Shown in pieces: positions 51,330-63,412 of a stretch of 64,000 nucleotides of DNA. Where the stretch lies: contig OX438743.1 in NCBI GenBank assembly GCA_949316235.1, positions 22,379,771 to 22,443,770 on the forward strand, read 5' to 3'. Position numbers and translations under genes: made by a program. This stretch comes from Oegoconia quadripuncta. Taxonomy: Eukaryota; Arthropoda; Insecta; Lepidoptera; Autostichidae. Under the pieces are notes generated by a model, which was given only the letters and a program-made list of their open reading frames with translations, was not told the origin of the DNA and searched no databases. The first letter of the stretch is position 1; each line of letters opens with the position of its first letter.

Positions 51330-53345
51330 TATATATATATACCTAAGTAGATACCCACTAAATATTTACTATATTATCATTGCGGAGCTGACCCAATTAC
51401 CAAAGAACAAGACCTAATTATTATAAACAAAAGAACTCCCGAATGTAATTAGGTACGGAATCCAAAAATAAACACAGAAACCAAAGTCTGGAGCGAATCT
51501 GTGTCATACCAATATATACTCTAAGATGTGTTTACGTGACGAGCAGAATATATCCTTTGTTAGGTCGCGCCACTTCTCACGAAGTTCACTCACTTTTTAA
51601 CCGACAACAAAAAAGACGAGGTGCAATTTTCATCTGTATGTGATTATTTTGTTTGATTAGATTTACAGTCCGAGTGGTCCCTATAAATTTGGTTAAGATT
51701 TTATGATGCACTCGGTATATAGAATGAATACTGAAGTCGGCTGTTTTGCCACTTTTAGCGGGTTAATTTGCGACGGGTGGTAGGGTTCCACCTGGGATGA
51801 AGATAGAAGGTAGATGAAGGTGATCAGGTATAATAACAAGAAGTTGGGCGCCATGAGACGTGAAACAGGGTCGTGGAATTCGCAATTTCCGTCCAGCAGA
51901 TTAGTACAGGTGATGTCGGTGAATAACAATCCCGTTCAATAATTAGTTCTGTGATTTATTTATTAGCACTCATTTAAAACAGGATAGGTATGTCCAAAAT
52001 ACTTTTCCTACTCTCATACATTTACACAGATAGATAGACAGATATATAAGCATTTATTTGCATCTAAGTACACACACATAACAATTTTTTTTTTTATCTT
52101 ATTTAAAGAGCTTAGTCATTTCAATTACTATGTCGCTCTGTAATGAATATTTACACCCTATTATTTATACCGACTCTGACTAATTTATACATTTATATAT
52201 TACCCTGGCCATTTCGGATATAGGGAATGCCAATACAGTATTACAGCCCCCATAACAGCTTCAAGTGTGTAATGAAAAGTTACATTTTAACTAACCAATA
52301 AATTAAATGGAAATTATCTGGTTTATTAATTGTATGCAAAGTTTGAGATTCCGTTTTGTCAATTTTGATACGGATCACTAGAAATAATATTTTAAGTTAT
52401 GAGTTTAGAAATAATTATTTTCCAAGAACCTATTTGTGTGTTAACGTGTACGTACGAGTACTTTATGCTTAAGCAATAAACATATAGATTTATCTTCATT
52501 CCTATTACGGGCTTTGGTATAATTATTTACCGAGCAATAGTTTCTACCGTCTTGTACATAATTTCTTTTTAATATTTATTATGAGTTTGTATAAACACTT
52601 TGTATAAAGTCTCATTAAGGTGGTTAGCTTCTAGTCAGTTCTCAATAGAATGTTTACCGAGCATTAACTATATTATAAGTTTCTCAGACTTTATGTGGTA
52701 ATTAATATAAATGAGATAATTTTGACAGAAAGCTGATTAGGTGACTAAGACAAATAAACCAATCGTTGAGACCAATAGCCAGAACAGTAATATTTAGAAC
52801 AATGTCGTTTTACAGCTTAACAAAGTAGTGTCTAGTCAGCATACGTTTGATTGTTTATGTACTTGTACAATACAAATTTACGTCCAGTTCTCTGCAAATA
52901 TTGTTGAAATTGCAACTAGCACGAAGTAGGAAAGCGGTGATGATGATGAAGATCCTCATTTCTGCTGTGACGACATAAATGAACAAACAGAGAAACACAC
53001 AAAGTTCATCAATGTAATTTTTAACCTTTCTCCTGCTAATTACAATTCAAAAGCCAAACTCGACCGTATTTAGCTGGTGATTCAGCGTTTTATATTTATT
53101 TCATCGCTTTCGGTCTAATTACTTTCGTAAAATTACAGCTCTCTCTGTACTTAATTGAGTAATAAACAGATCCAAACTGTTAATTAAATATACAGCTATC
53201 CCATTGCAAACATCTCGCACTAACATGAATTTGCAATTTGCTCTTGCATGAGTTTGCACAAAGTCTCCCATATTAAATTTAATTGTAAAAAACTGACCAA
53301 GTGTGTGTTGGGCCACACGCAATGTACGGTTCCGTACTTGCCCTT
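51330..53345. other. No gene recognised
   Basis: About 2 kb of AT-rich DNA with no repeat shared inside the window except a GATAGA patch near 52030. Short frames lack support. It may be ordinary intergenic or intronic sequence. Confidence 0.4.
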
Positions 53346-53351
53346 GACTTA

Positions 53352-53508
53352 GGCCCGTATTAATAAACCGTTCTCAAGATTGACATGGCCTCAAGTTGAC
53401 GCTTAAGAATCTGTTGCATATTAAAACAGCATCAGAAAAAATGGTCTTGAGACCGAGACGCGATCTCAATCTCAAGAACGATTTATTAAAGTCCGTTATT
53501 AAAGGCCG
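53352..53508. mobile_element. MITE remnant, GGCCCGTATTAATAAA type
   Basis: Left end GGCCCGTATTAATAAACCG with CTCAAG/CTTGAG words. The right end is degraded (GTCCGTTATTAAAGGCC). Relative of 26194-26519. Confidence 0.6.
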
Positions 53509-53509
53509 T

Positions 53510-54200
53510 CAAAATATATAATGGTATTCCAGGTGATATAAAAGCAGAAGAGAATGAGGGGAGATTTATCGGTAGATTGAAAGAATATTTGATCCAAAAA
53601 TGTTATTATAATTTAAATGAATTTTTCAATGACCCAATCAAATAAAAAACGAATTAATTAACGAATACTATGTTTCTATTTAAATATATTTTTATTTGTA
53701 TTATCTAAACTTTATAGGGAATTGAGTTAACTAATTTACATTGACATTGATTTCATAATATATATATATTTTTTATTTTGACAAGAGAATAATAATTGTG
53801 TTTAAAATTTTGACATGAGTATTTAATATAATAAGAAGGCCAGCTGCAGCCGCCGAGACGGCGGAAAACATCAAAATTCAAAAATATAGACATCGGTTCC
53901 GAATACATTTTCCTAGCTTTCGGGGTCGAAACTTTAGGTCCTTGGGGGCCGGGCGCTCTTAAATTTTTCTTTAATATTTCAAAGCGCTTAGTCGATGTCA
54001 CTGGTGACCCGAGAGCTGGTTGTTTCCTCGCCCAACACTTAAGTATCTGCATACAACGAGGAAACGCCGCCAGCGTTTTGGGTACCTTGCCTCGCGGCCC
54101 CAATTTTTTACATTTGTTCTAGTTTATATTTAAATTCCATCTCTTTATTTGTTACTGTTTTTAAATAAATAAACAATTTTAAATGTAAAAAAAAAAGTAA
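53510..54200 (+). pseudogene. LINE 3' end (ORF2 C-terminus and UTR)
   Basis: The frame ending TAA at about 53645 reads NGIPGDIKAEENEGRFIGRL then KEYLIQKCYYNLNEFFNDPI, like the last residues of LINE pol proteins (FKRxLKxxLxxxxYYSxxEFL). AATAAATAAA and an A run at 54160-54197 close the element. A reverse frame at 53753-54103 (GPRGKVPKTLAAFPRC) has no recognised function. Confidence 0.55.
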
Positions 54201-54289
54201 TAAATTAATATAATGTTGCAATGTCCTGACGGGGTTTCATGGGACATGTCTGTACCTTAATAGAAATTTTGGCCAGAAAGTAACCTTTT

Positions 54290-54810
54290 TTTTTTTTTTT
54301 TTTTTAATTAAAATGGGATCGCTCTTGACCTTAATCTGGACTAATGTCGAGATAAGGTCTACGATGGAACGAGCTTTCCCAGAAGATGCCTATTTAACCT
54401 GACTTTAAAGAGCTGCGGGTTATATGCGATTGGAAACACAGACGGAGGTAATGCGTTCCACTCCTTAGCCGTGCGCATGAGAAACGAAGACCTAAAACGC
54501 TTGATCCTTATAAATGGCACGTCAACTAAGTGCGAGTGATATCCTGCGGTACGTCTTGAATTTCGATGTAAGAACGGGGATGGCGGGATCAACTCATGCA
54601 GTACTTCAGCACACTCTCCGAAATATATCCGATAGAAGATTGAAAGGCATGCGACTTTCCGTCGGTGTTCAAGGCTGTGTAGATGGGATTCTACCAACTC
54701 TTTGTTGCCTATCAATCGCTTGGCTCTGCGTTCCACTGAATCTAAAGCGGCAAGCTGATACTTAGCAGATCCATCCCACAGGTGGCAGCAATACTCCATA
54801 CCGGATCGGA
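54290..54810 (-). pseudogene. Non-LTR retrotransposon RT C-terminus
   Basis: Reverse frame 54359-54799 (146 codons): MEYCCHLWDGSAKYQLAALD, LEHRRKVACLSIFYRIYFGE, AKEWNALPPSVFPIAYNPQ, RLNRHLLGKL. Same family as 29744-30238 but a different subfamily. A long T run at 54287-54306 is the complement of its poly-A. It is 5'-truncated at about 54810, where another LINE tail begins. Confidence 0.85.
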
Positions 54811-55060
54811 TCGAACTCGGAACCTAATACTGCTGTGACCAGGTTGTTTTTTGGATGGGCGATGCAAGGATATCCTATCTATAGATTGTTTATAATTAGA
54901 TTAATTTTTCCAACCGTTCTCTGATTGCAATGTATGGTTTTTTTTATTTTTTATTAAGTTTAAGTAGGTTCTATCAGTGGAAACCTCTAATTGGCTTTCA
55001 GTTTCTTAGTTTCATTGTAAAACAGCTGTTGGTTTTCCCAAGAAAATAAAATAAAATAAA
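54811..55060 (+). mobile_element. LINE 3' UTR, forward copy
   Basis: AACCTAATACTGCTGTGACC, AGGATATCCTATCTATAGA, AACAGCTGTTGGTTTTCCC, then AAAATAAAATAAAATAAA. It is the inverse orientation of 16261-16510. Confidence 0.8.
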
Positions 55061-55186
55061 GTCCCTTAGTCGCCTTTTACGACACCCACTGGTTGGTTCT
55101 ATAGTCTCTCAGCAATTGCTTTGTATACCTGGATAATAACTAAATAATGTTATAAATGCGTTAGTTTGGATGTTTGTTTGTATATT
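55061..55186. repeat. Dispersed LINE-tail repeat
   Basis: GTCCCTTAGTCGCCTTTTAC and GACACCCACTGGTTGG, as at 10860-10900. Confidence 0.45.
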
Positions 55187-55420
55187 TCAATCAATCAATC
55201 AAGCACACTTTATTGCACAAAAATTCTACATTACACTTCATAAATATAGCTTCAAAAAATAATAATTGTGTGTGTTTATGTGTACTCGTGTGCAATAAAT
55301 TATAAAATAAATAAATAAAATTGTACAACCAGGCGGCTTTATAGCTATTTAGCGATTTCTGCCAGACAACCTTTGGGTAGAGAAAAAAGTAGAACGGGAT
55401 AAAGGCAAGTAGGTTGTGCA
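55187..55420 (-). mobile_element. LINE 3' fragment (TTGA-tailed)
   Basis: TCAATCAATCAAGCACAC, TTTATTGCACAAAAATTC, ACAACCAGGCGGC and CAACCTTTGGGTAGAG match 12993-13160, with an extra AT-rich insert at about 55262-55320. Confidence 0.75.
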
Positions 55421-55825
55421 CCAATGATTTAAAAAATATATAAAATAATGGATACTAAACAATAGATATAAACATACATACGTTAGATATGAACATCAAC
55501 TTACATGTAATGATAGTGTAAAATATACCTACATATATAGTGACAAATTAGTTTTACAATTAAATTTAAAAAATTTAGTAAGACCTAAAATTTTAAAAGT
55601 AGAAATTTACCGACCCGTTATTTATTTATTAATGTTTAAAGTGTGATAACTGTAATTCAGTGAAAAAAGTTTATTTTTAAAATTATCTCTGAAACGGTTA
55701 ATTTTGGTATAGTGTACAATAAGATGAAAGTGATTGGAAACTATCCCCTCCATACCCTCTTAACGGGAATAGGTGGAATTTCAAGTTACCCTGTATATAC
55801 AATACAATACATACATACATACATA
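55421..55825. other. No gene recognised
   Basis: AT-rich. Confidence 0.4.
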
Positions 55826-56030
55826 ATGTCACGCCTGTTTCCCGTAGGGGTAGGCAGATACCACAGACTTCCACTTGCTACGATCCTGACACCTCTTCTG
55901 CTTCCTTCACTCTCATAAGGTTGTTCATACATGCTCGTCGGTTTAGGGTACTCTTAACTTGGCCTTTCTTTAAGACGTCCCCGATTTGATCATGGTACGT
56001 TCGTCGTGGTCTTCCCCTTACATACAATAT
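55826..56030 (-). pseudogene. RTE-type LINE RT C-terminal fragment
   Basis: Reverse frame part VRGRPRRTYHDQIGDVLKKG, QVKSTLNRRACMNNLMRVKE, AEEVSGS is like the GRP.RTY.DQI..V.K....KST..RRACM stretch near the end of a common insect LINE pol. A TGTCACGCCTGTTTCCCG tail follows. Broken after a few dozen codons. Confidence 0.7.
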
Positions 56031-57138
56031 ATGTGACACCAAACAAAGGACATAATGGATACTATAATTATCAAATCTCAGAACCGCGAATATGACAACA
56101 GTCAAGACGCTGTCTTTGTGGCTCAATTAATATCTCTGACCATTCCATTTGGGATAAAGGTCGTGACGTCATGTATGTATGTATATTAGTACATTGAGGA
56201 TTTTCTAAATTTTCTATTTATGCTCCATATACTTAAATTTAATACATGTTGTGGTCGATGTTCACGTGAACAATAGGACATTCACACCACAATGGTTGAA
56301 TGGAAAATAAAATAATAAATGTATGCAAGTATTATCTTCGTGAATCCCATAGACAATTTCAGTGTTGGTAAGCTATGGTTTGTATGACGTAGATACTCTT
56401 CAGTGTTTGTTTATGTGGTTTTATGTAACACAGTAAACAACTTACGTCGCATACGTCATGTGTACGCTTGCATCTTGGGAGAAATTTCAGAGGCGTTTCG
56501 GACTTTAAAGAGTCAGTTTTAAAAGGCGACCACTGTCCACTAAAAAACATGTTTAGGCATGCACGTTTTAAGGGCGAGGGGCTGTGGGTCTTTTATTTTA
56601 TTTATTTACATAGAATCAACAGCATTATTACAAATTCTTATACAGAAAACTAATACCAAAGTTATACCAATTAATCATTCTTATTATGTTGCTGACCATG
56701 GTTACCGTTAAAATTGAATGGGTAATGTTTTAATTAAATTACTATAAAATTGATAATATTACATTATAATTAATAATATTATTATATGAATATCAATAAA
56801 AACAAATCAAATCCTCAGTGATATACGAGTCGTTATGTTAATATGTCTAAATTACATAGTATTGTCAAAATTACAGATCTATAAATATGTACAAAATATG
56901 TGTGTTTGTGAGTGTCTGTGTGTGCAAGAGTCTTGTTTCATGTATTTATCTTTCAATGTTTGGTACACCCAAACACCTTAGTTTGGGACTTTGGGATATC
57001 CCTGACAACACCATTTCATTTTACCGTAAGGAAAAAATAGGGTATATTAGGTAAGTGAAAAGAAGGTAGTTTTTTTTTCTAATTACTTCAATACTAAAGG
57101 TGGTTTCAGAACGGTTTTAATTTTAGCTTCGCCCTCTC
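56031..57138. other. No gene recognised
   Basis: AT-rich. TTTACCGTAAGGAAAAAATA at about 57020 is a small dispersed motif (also about 43660). Confidence 0.4.
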
Positions 57139-57400
57139 CATGACCTGTTTAGTGTAGTGGTTAGCAACTCTGACCACTATACCAAAAGGTTGCGGGTTCG
57201 AATGCCGCTAGGGGCATATGTTTGTGTGATGAATACGGACATGTGTACCCGAGTTATGGATGTTTTCATTTATAATAAGTATTTATTTACAAACAAATAT
57301 GTATTTGTGTAATATATCAACCATCTGGTATCCACAACACAGTGGAACTAGATGGCGCTGTGTGTATGTCTAAGGATATATTTATTTATTTTTTATAGCT
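57139..57400 (+). mobile_element. SINE family B
   Basis: TGACCTGTTTAGTGTAGTGG head, GGGTTCGAATGCCGC B box, core, and GTGGAACTAGATGGCGCTG with a short internal deletion before it. Confidence 0.88.
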
Positions 57401-57413
57401 CGTTGCTTGACTT

Positions 57414-57608
57414 ATGAGGCTCATACAGACAGACCTTACCATCACTGGTAATACATTGATTAAAGACTTTCGTCTTCAAGTATTGAGGTATTTTGGAAAA
57501 GAAGATATTGCGCAGATTCTCGAACGCTGCCCATCCGAGTTGGATCTCGTTGATTGGCATCTCTCTCGAAGTCGGGACTTATCTAGTCGGATCTTCCGTC
57601 CTAAATAG
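57414..57608 (+). pseudogene. Possible retroelement frame fragment
   Basis: 64 codons (IKDFRLQVLRYFGKEDIAQI, CPSELDLVDWHLSRSRDLSS). I do not recognise it. It sits between a SINE and a dispersed repeat with no splice or promoter support. Confidence 0.2.
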
Positions 57609-57635
57609 ACATACTCGCTGGGGTGTATGTATTAG

Positions 57636-58060
57636 GTCCTTACCTATGACATTGGCGTTTTGTATGAAGAATTTCATTAAGACTGTTTTCTCCATACAAA
57701 CATTTTTTTTTTTTTTTTTTGGGAATGGCAAATCCAAATTTAGGTAAACTTTGTGTGAATTATCAGATAACATTACATTAAGTATAGGCGGCGTTAATTT
57801 TTAAAAGTAACCGCTTTATAAAAGTTTCAGCGAATCTAAGAAATGAGTATAGCAAGCACATGAAAAGAGCTCTGTTCAATTTTTTTTTATTATGTGATTT
57901 AGCCCAGAAATTACGAAATATTTCATGTGGAACCTTGAAATAATATTCCATTTTCCAAATAAAAAACAAATTTGGATATAGTTTTGAGAATCGCACGAAT
58001 TGGTACATATGATTAACGAAGAAAAAGAACTCTAATTTCATAATTAAAGACCCAATATAT
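57636..58060. mobile_element. Unclassified dispersed repeat (copy 2)
   Basis: Counterpart of 18883-19306: GGTCCTTACCTATGACATTG, CCTTGAAATAATATTCC, AAATTTGGATATAG. The right inverted end is degraded, but both copies continue into AAAGACCCAATATAT. Confidence 0.6.
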
Positions 58061-58310
58061 AGATTTGTATGATATTTATCGTAGCTTAAACTGCTTGGTC
58101 CATAAGTACTCGTACATTCGTGTCTTTGTCGTGATATTCCCTTTAATCCCCTATACTCTCTCTTAGTAAACAAAAAAAACGATCGAACGCAATCGACCAA
58201 AACGGCATATTTTTAGCGATCGAACTCAAAAACCGTAGACAATATGAATTGAAGACACACAACAAGAGAATAGTACATCTGATAGGCTATAAAATGGGGT
58301 CCTTTTTTTT
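58061..58310. other. No gene recognised
   Basis: AT-rich. Confidence 0.35.
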
Positions 58311-58445
58311 ATGGTTAACTGGATACGCATTTGACCACAATCTCACCTGATGGGAAGTGACGATGTGGCCGAAAATAAAGCACGTGATCTCAGTAGATGC
58401 CTATTCACACTGCTCTTGAAGATCCCAATGTTGTAGATTCAGTTG
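58311..58445 (-). pseudogene. LINE ORF2 3' fragment
   Basis: ACCACAATCTCACCTGATGG, AGATGCCTATTCACACTGC and TTGAAGATCCCAATG match the 3' part of 29744-30238. Confidence 0.65.
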
Positions 58446-58683
58446 TAGTTTTTTGTACTGAAAAGAAAATCCAGCTGAGCACGTACGATGGTGGTTATCG
58501 CAATGTTTGTCAAACACCGTATTGTTGAGGCGTCCTTTTGCTTCTCTTTGTGTCGTGGAACTATGATAATGTATTAATTTACGAGCATGATGTAGTTGAT
58601 TATTGGAATTGGGGTGACTTTATCTATCCTCGACACAAGTTCTATACTTATTGCGCTTTGATTTTGAATTTTGAAGAGTATTA

Positions 58684-59040
58684 CTAATGTTGGATGGCAG
58701 TGCGACCTTCAGAGGAAAGGAGCGGCAGCGAGAGGCTGATGTACACGCTCCTCTGGTTCGTCGCAGGAGGATGGGGCAACGCGGGCCTATGCCAACCGCA
58801 TGCCGCTGTAACGGGGATCTGCGGGTATGATAGATCGGGGAATCTACAACCCGCCTGATGGGTCCCGACTTTCATCGTTCCGGAACGCCTCAGTGGAGTA
58901 GGTGGGGAGCACAATATAGTGCCCAATGAAGGAGGGCTCGTGAGGGCAAGCGCTGACGGGGTCGCGTTGGCGTTTACCGGACCCGTAACCCCGTCAAACA
59001 CCCCAGGGGTTTTAGTCGGTAGCAAGACTCTGACATACAA
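58684..59040 (-). pseudogene. GC-rich LINE-like frame
   Basis: 118-codon reverse frame (KTPGVFDGVTGPVNANATPS, SPPSLGTILCSPPTPLRRSG). It has high GC, and GGGGTTTTAGTCGGTAGC is also found in variant form at about 12115. Probably part of a non-LTR element. Function not recognised. Confidence 0.35.
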
Positions 59041-59426
59041 AGAAAAAGGGTGTTACTAATGTGTCCAAGTACTCATAAATAAATAAAGCTTGTACTATGA
59101 ATACTACACTTGGCTGTTAGCATTATGAATGAAGAACCAAACCGTTTAGTGCTAACCAAACTAATAAGTGATATACCTAGTTATGTGTAGGGGGATAAAA
59201 TTAATGGATAACTGTATAAGCTATAATAGAAGTAACTATGTCATGCATGAGTGTCCGATGATGACATAGGTGTGGTGTTCGGATAAACCTGTATAGGTTT
59301 TTGTGACATTTTAGATAAATAAATAAATACAAATTTAAGGCGAAAGTAATCTAAACAATCGGAACACTAACTAATATAGACTTAAAACTGCATATTATAT
59401 ACACTCCCTGCGAATGAGTGTGCAAA
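59041..59426. other. No gene recognised
   Basis: AT-rich. Confidence 0.35.
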
Positions 59427-59683
59427 ACCGCCCCCGTGTCTGAATGTAAAAAACCTAAGGTTTACGAATCGGAGGTCGCGGGTTCGATCCCCAGCGGGGT
59501 ACACGTATAGTACTCGGTTTGGTTGGTGTTAGGACATTTTAAAGGTCCACCTGGCTAGCTACCACCCTTTTTATCTAAATCTGCCGCCAAGCAGCAATGT
59601 TAATAGCATTGTTGTGTTCCGATTGTCAGAGATAAGATAGCCAGTCCCCCAAATAAGATGGAGTTTCCGAGTAGGTACCGCCT
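59427..59683 (+). mobile_element. SINE family A, tail-truncated
   Basis: Degenerate head (CCGCCCCCGTGTCTGAATG), intact B box GGGTTCGATCCCCAGCG, body to AATAAGATGGAGTTTCCG. Older than the other A copies by eye. Confidence 0.85.
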
Positions 59684-60440
59684 AATCTTTGAATTATCGG
59701 TGAACATACATTAAAAATATAAAAAAAATTAAAAAAATACGCCCCGAATACAGAACCTCCTCCTTTTTTGAAGTCGTTTAAAAATACATATCAACAGCCG
59801 AACATTACTCCTTTTTTGATTGAAGTCGGTTAAAATGAGGCAAAGTCACACGCAAAACGCTGTCTAATACGTGTTTTGTTACTCAGTGATCTATGTCACC
59901 TTATGTCCTGCTAGCCCTTACTATGTAGTGGCATGATAGCTCGATAAACATTAGTCGCGCGAAATAATAATTGTCCTGCTCATACGCTTGGACGAAGTAT
60001 ACAACTATCCCACTCTCACCCCAACACCGCGCGCGACATACGATATCATATTACGGGGGATGTTATCTATTATTTTAAATTGTCAATGTATGTACCCCCA
60101 TTCTTTGCAAACAAGTGGGTATGGGTAAGTGGTTTAAATAAGTGGTTAAAGTAGGTGGTTAAAGCTGTAGGTAAATATTATACTAACACATTTTAGCAAC
60201 CGTAACTGTTGTAATTAGCTATAAACAATCGACACGAATCACACAAAATTAAACGTGCATTAGTCATGGTACGTATTAACTATAATTTCTCTTGTTTGTA
60301 TCGCTATTCATCGGAGCACGATATTTGAGGAAAATATAAGCGTGTTATTTAGTCTGTGTACCTATAGTGGACTAAGATTCACAGTAATTCCAAACACCTG
60401 ATAACTGGGGTTGTTTTTTTAAAAGGTCTGCTATCCGTTT
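59684..60440. repeat. Dispersed repeat at 59930-60070, rest unassigned
   Basis: TGTCCTGCTCATACGCTTGG and ACAACTATCCCACTCTC form the inverted relative of 45830-45930. AAGTCGGTTAAAATGAGG at about 59825 is common insect repeat debris. Confidence 0.5.
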
Positions 60441-60449
60441 CATCTTCAT

Positions 60450-60890
60450 CAGCCTGCAGGGATATAGACCTTCCCTCGTATAATGAGGGAGTATGGGCCG
60501 TAGTCCACCACGCTCAGGCCCAATGCGGGTTGGGGACTTCACATGCCTTTGAATTTTTATTTCTCAGGCACGACATTGGAACCTTCAAGAAACGAGCCTA
60601 CACCTTCCTCAAAGGCCGGCAACGCATCTGTGACCCTTTGGGTGTCCATGGGCGGCGGTAATTGCTTTCCATCAGGTGACCGGCAAACTCGTTTGCCGCC
60701 CTCTCATATAAAAAAACACGCAGGTTTCCTCTCTATGTTTTCCTTCACGGTTTAAGATATAAATGATCATAAGTAATTAAATTAAATTTAAAAACTCATT
60801 GATACATGACCTACCTGGGAATCGAACCCGGACCTCCCAAATTGGGAGACCGCGTCTGAACCTCTGAGCCAAATACGCTCCCACGACGCA
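60450..60890 (-). mobile_element. SINE family D with nested LINE 3' end
   Basis: 60450-60565 is the reverse 3' module (TGCAGGGATATAGACC, GCGGGTTGGGGACTTC). 60718-60890 is the rest with the head (GGAATCGAACCCGGACCTCC, GGGAGACCGCGTCTG). The interior 60566-60717 is a LINE. Confidence 0.82.
60566..60717 (+). mobile_element. 5'-truncated LINE end
   Basis: Frame [20 protein letters not shown] then VHGR and a stop, then TTGCCGCCCTCTCATATAAA. Same family as 22418-22594. Confidence 0.8.
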
Positions 60891-61083
60891 TGCGCATGCT
60901 ATTATAGCAATTTACGTAAATGTGTCCATCCAAAATGAGAATATGCAATTAAGTATAATAATAATGTCCCATACAATTTGCAGTCACAATATTTATGTAA
61001 AAGAGTGATTAATATCTGAACTGTACGTGTAAGTACGTATTTATGTATAGGTATGTATAGTATAGGTATGACTTTATATATAG

Positions 61084-61120
61084 TATAAGAAGCTAGAAAA
61101 TCTCACGGTTCATTCAGTGA
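61084..61120 (+). promoter_or_regulatory. Candidate core promoter (TATA + initiator)
   Basis: TATAAG at 61084-61089 and initiator TTCAGTG with A at 61116 (32 bases). A candidate donor GTAAGT lies at about 61236, giving a possible untranslated first exon of about 120 bp. No downstream coding exon seen. Confidence 0.35.
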
Positions 61121-61239
61121 ACGACCGGTATTCGCCGACTGTGTTAATTACACTTTCATTTAAGTAGTTATATAAATTTTTTTTGGACTAAAGATATAAA
61201 ATCAAATAAGTGTACAGTTTAACTACTGAGTGATAGTGT

Positions 61240-62995
61240 AAGTTTATGAAGGAATAATTTAAATAGCAATTAAGAAAAAGTGATTAAAGATGTGTGTTAT
61301 CAGTGATGTCTTATAGCACAACGTGGTCTCACTATTATATTATTATTTTATTTATTAGTCCGGTCAATCTACGAACGTGTATGGAGTGAGTTGAGAGTAA
61401 ATGCACTTTGGGTGAAAATTTGGAATCTATCAGTGTTCCCGCCTCCTCCTCCTCCCTCCTGAGGTCCTCCCAGAAATAAAACGACGATACGAATAGAGAG
61501 CCTTTAATGCTCGCGAAAAATCAACTTAAAAAAAATTACTTTATAACTTATCCATTCGCAGAGCCATAAACGATATCGCGTTTTAAATTGAATCAACGAC
61601 ATCTAGTGACAAATTTAAAAACTTAATATATACTCAATACTTAATCAGTCAGTTACATGAAAAACTAAAATTCTAAAGAATACCCCAATTAATATGTGAA
61701 AATTGATCAGTATCAGTCCAGTAAGGATACGCTTTTAACTTGCTATAATTTTCAAAGGCCGTGATTTTTTGCACATGGATAGAGTGCTTATTTTATTTAT
61801 TTTTATTTTAACACTTTATTGTATATTAAGTATACAAACATACATTGAACAAACATAGGGCAGAAATTACAAATACACAAAGGCGAGCTTATCTCTGTTC
61901 TTCCAGAAAACCCTCGAAAGGAAAAACCAATTTAAAGTTTTTTATTGCAGACAAAGAGCGATACTTCAAATATGGAACAATATGTTAACAAAACATCACT
62001 GTTGTAGGAACGCAATTGACAAAAGACTATATAAAATTAAAAATTGATAAGTATTAAACAGAAAAGCCCTCCTCAAAATATTTATAATTACATAGGTATA
62101 TCCATATAGATAATGGTGTGATAATTAGAATAGTAAATACAATTAATTATTTTAGATTAAGCTTAGAATCTGCCGTGCCCTTACAGGGTTTCATGTATGG
62201 ACTATTGTTTTTTTTAAGATCTAATGTACACATGAAAACATGAATAAATGATAATGAATATAAGACAAAAGATTAAGATTTATATAGCGGAATAAGTACT
62301 TGCCAGTGATAGAATAAAAATATTTTCTAACAAATCGGTAGCGGCTTTAGATATGGTATATGTGGGGGATAGCTCTACCCTCTGCTTGAATATGTGTGCG
62401 GGTTCTTCCTTTACACAGGTCTGGCGAAAATAAAACCAGAGGATGCTTGCATACAAATACTGGAGTCTGGCCTCGGTGCTGCCGCGTTGGGTACCACTGT
62501 GAGTTCGAAAAATTCCTATATTTATAAGGTGACGTATGGCGCACTTCACGTCTATCGTTTGTGGTACCCAAACGCGGCAATACCGGAACGAGAGCCCCCT
62601 TTATTAGAAAAACACATTAATTAACAATCTATATACATTAAAATAGTCGTGAACAAATCTATATACATTAAATAGTCGCGAACAGTATAGGTAGTTAGTA
62701 ATGAAACATGAATAAAATCACCACTGTTAATTTCATATCTTCGCAGAATATACTTAGAACTCCTGTTACTATTATGAAAAAAATCGATCAACGCCATCCT
62801 TTTATTTATGAAAAATTTCACCGAGGGCAAATATCACGACTTAATAAACTATTTTGATTTTACAAATGTAAAGTAGCCATTGATTAAGTTTTTAGAAAAT
62901 TGTTTTAGGAGATCTCAGCATCTTTTACAACGCAATGAAGCTCACAGTGGTAACTTTAATTTAATGTTGTAGGTTTTATAACGAAATACCTTTTC
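61240..62995. other. No convincing gene
   Basis: AT-rich. 61440-61470 has a C/T-rich patch (CCTCCTCCTCCTCCCTCC). 61800-61930 contains a retrotransposon-like tail (ACACTTTATTGTATATTAAG, AGGCGAGCTTATCTCTG, the latter also at about 45017). Frames at 62280-62624 on both strands are unassigned and probably retroelement debris. Confidence 0.4.
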
Positions 62996-63332
62996 TTTTT
63001 TTTTATGCACGAAGGTTTCGTACTTGACCTCAATCAACTTGACCTCAATCACACCTGATGTTAAGTGAAGATGAGGTCGAAGGTGGAAGCGTACTGACCC
63101 GGAAACCCCAACACATTTGGGGGACTGGCTATCTTATCTCTGACAACCGGAACACAACAATGCTACTAACATTGCTACTTGGCGCCAGATTTAGATAAGA
63201 TGGTGGTAGCTAGAAATTTAAAATGCCCTACCACCAACCAAACCGAGTACTTAAACATGTACCCCGCTGGGGATCGTACCTGCGACCTCCGAATCGTAAA
63301 CCCAATGTGGTTTACATTGAGCCACGGAGGCG
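62996..63332 (-). mobile_element. SINE family A, full length
   Basis: Tail ATGCACGAAGGTTTCG with an internal 17-base repeat of the ACTTGACCTCAATCA words, body, and head GGGATCGTACCTGCGACC to CACGGAGGCG. A 16-base loss near 63210. Confidence 0.9.
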
Positions 63333-63346
63333 ATTAAATCAGGCTA

Positions 63347-63412
63347 CTTGATCGAATCAGGAATGAAGAAATCCGTAGGCGAACGAAAGACATTGACATA
63401 GCCCAGCGGCTA
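63347..63412 (+). pseudogene. LINE RT C-terminal fragment
   Basis: Reads LLDRIRNEEIRRRTKDIDIA then QRLY, the same LINE stretch as 42469-42560. It abuts the SINE A head. Confidence 0.7.

Noticed and set aside
10997..63332. tRNA genes suggested by A/B-box-like words and GGTTCGAATCC motifs
   Set aside because: Every case is the head of a dispersed SINE followed by the same SINE body. Cloverleaf stems are imperfect and copies recur many times.
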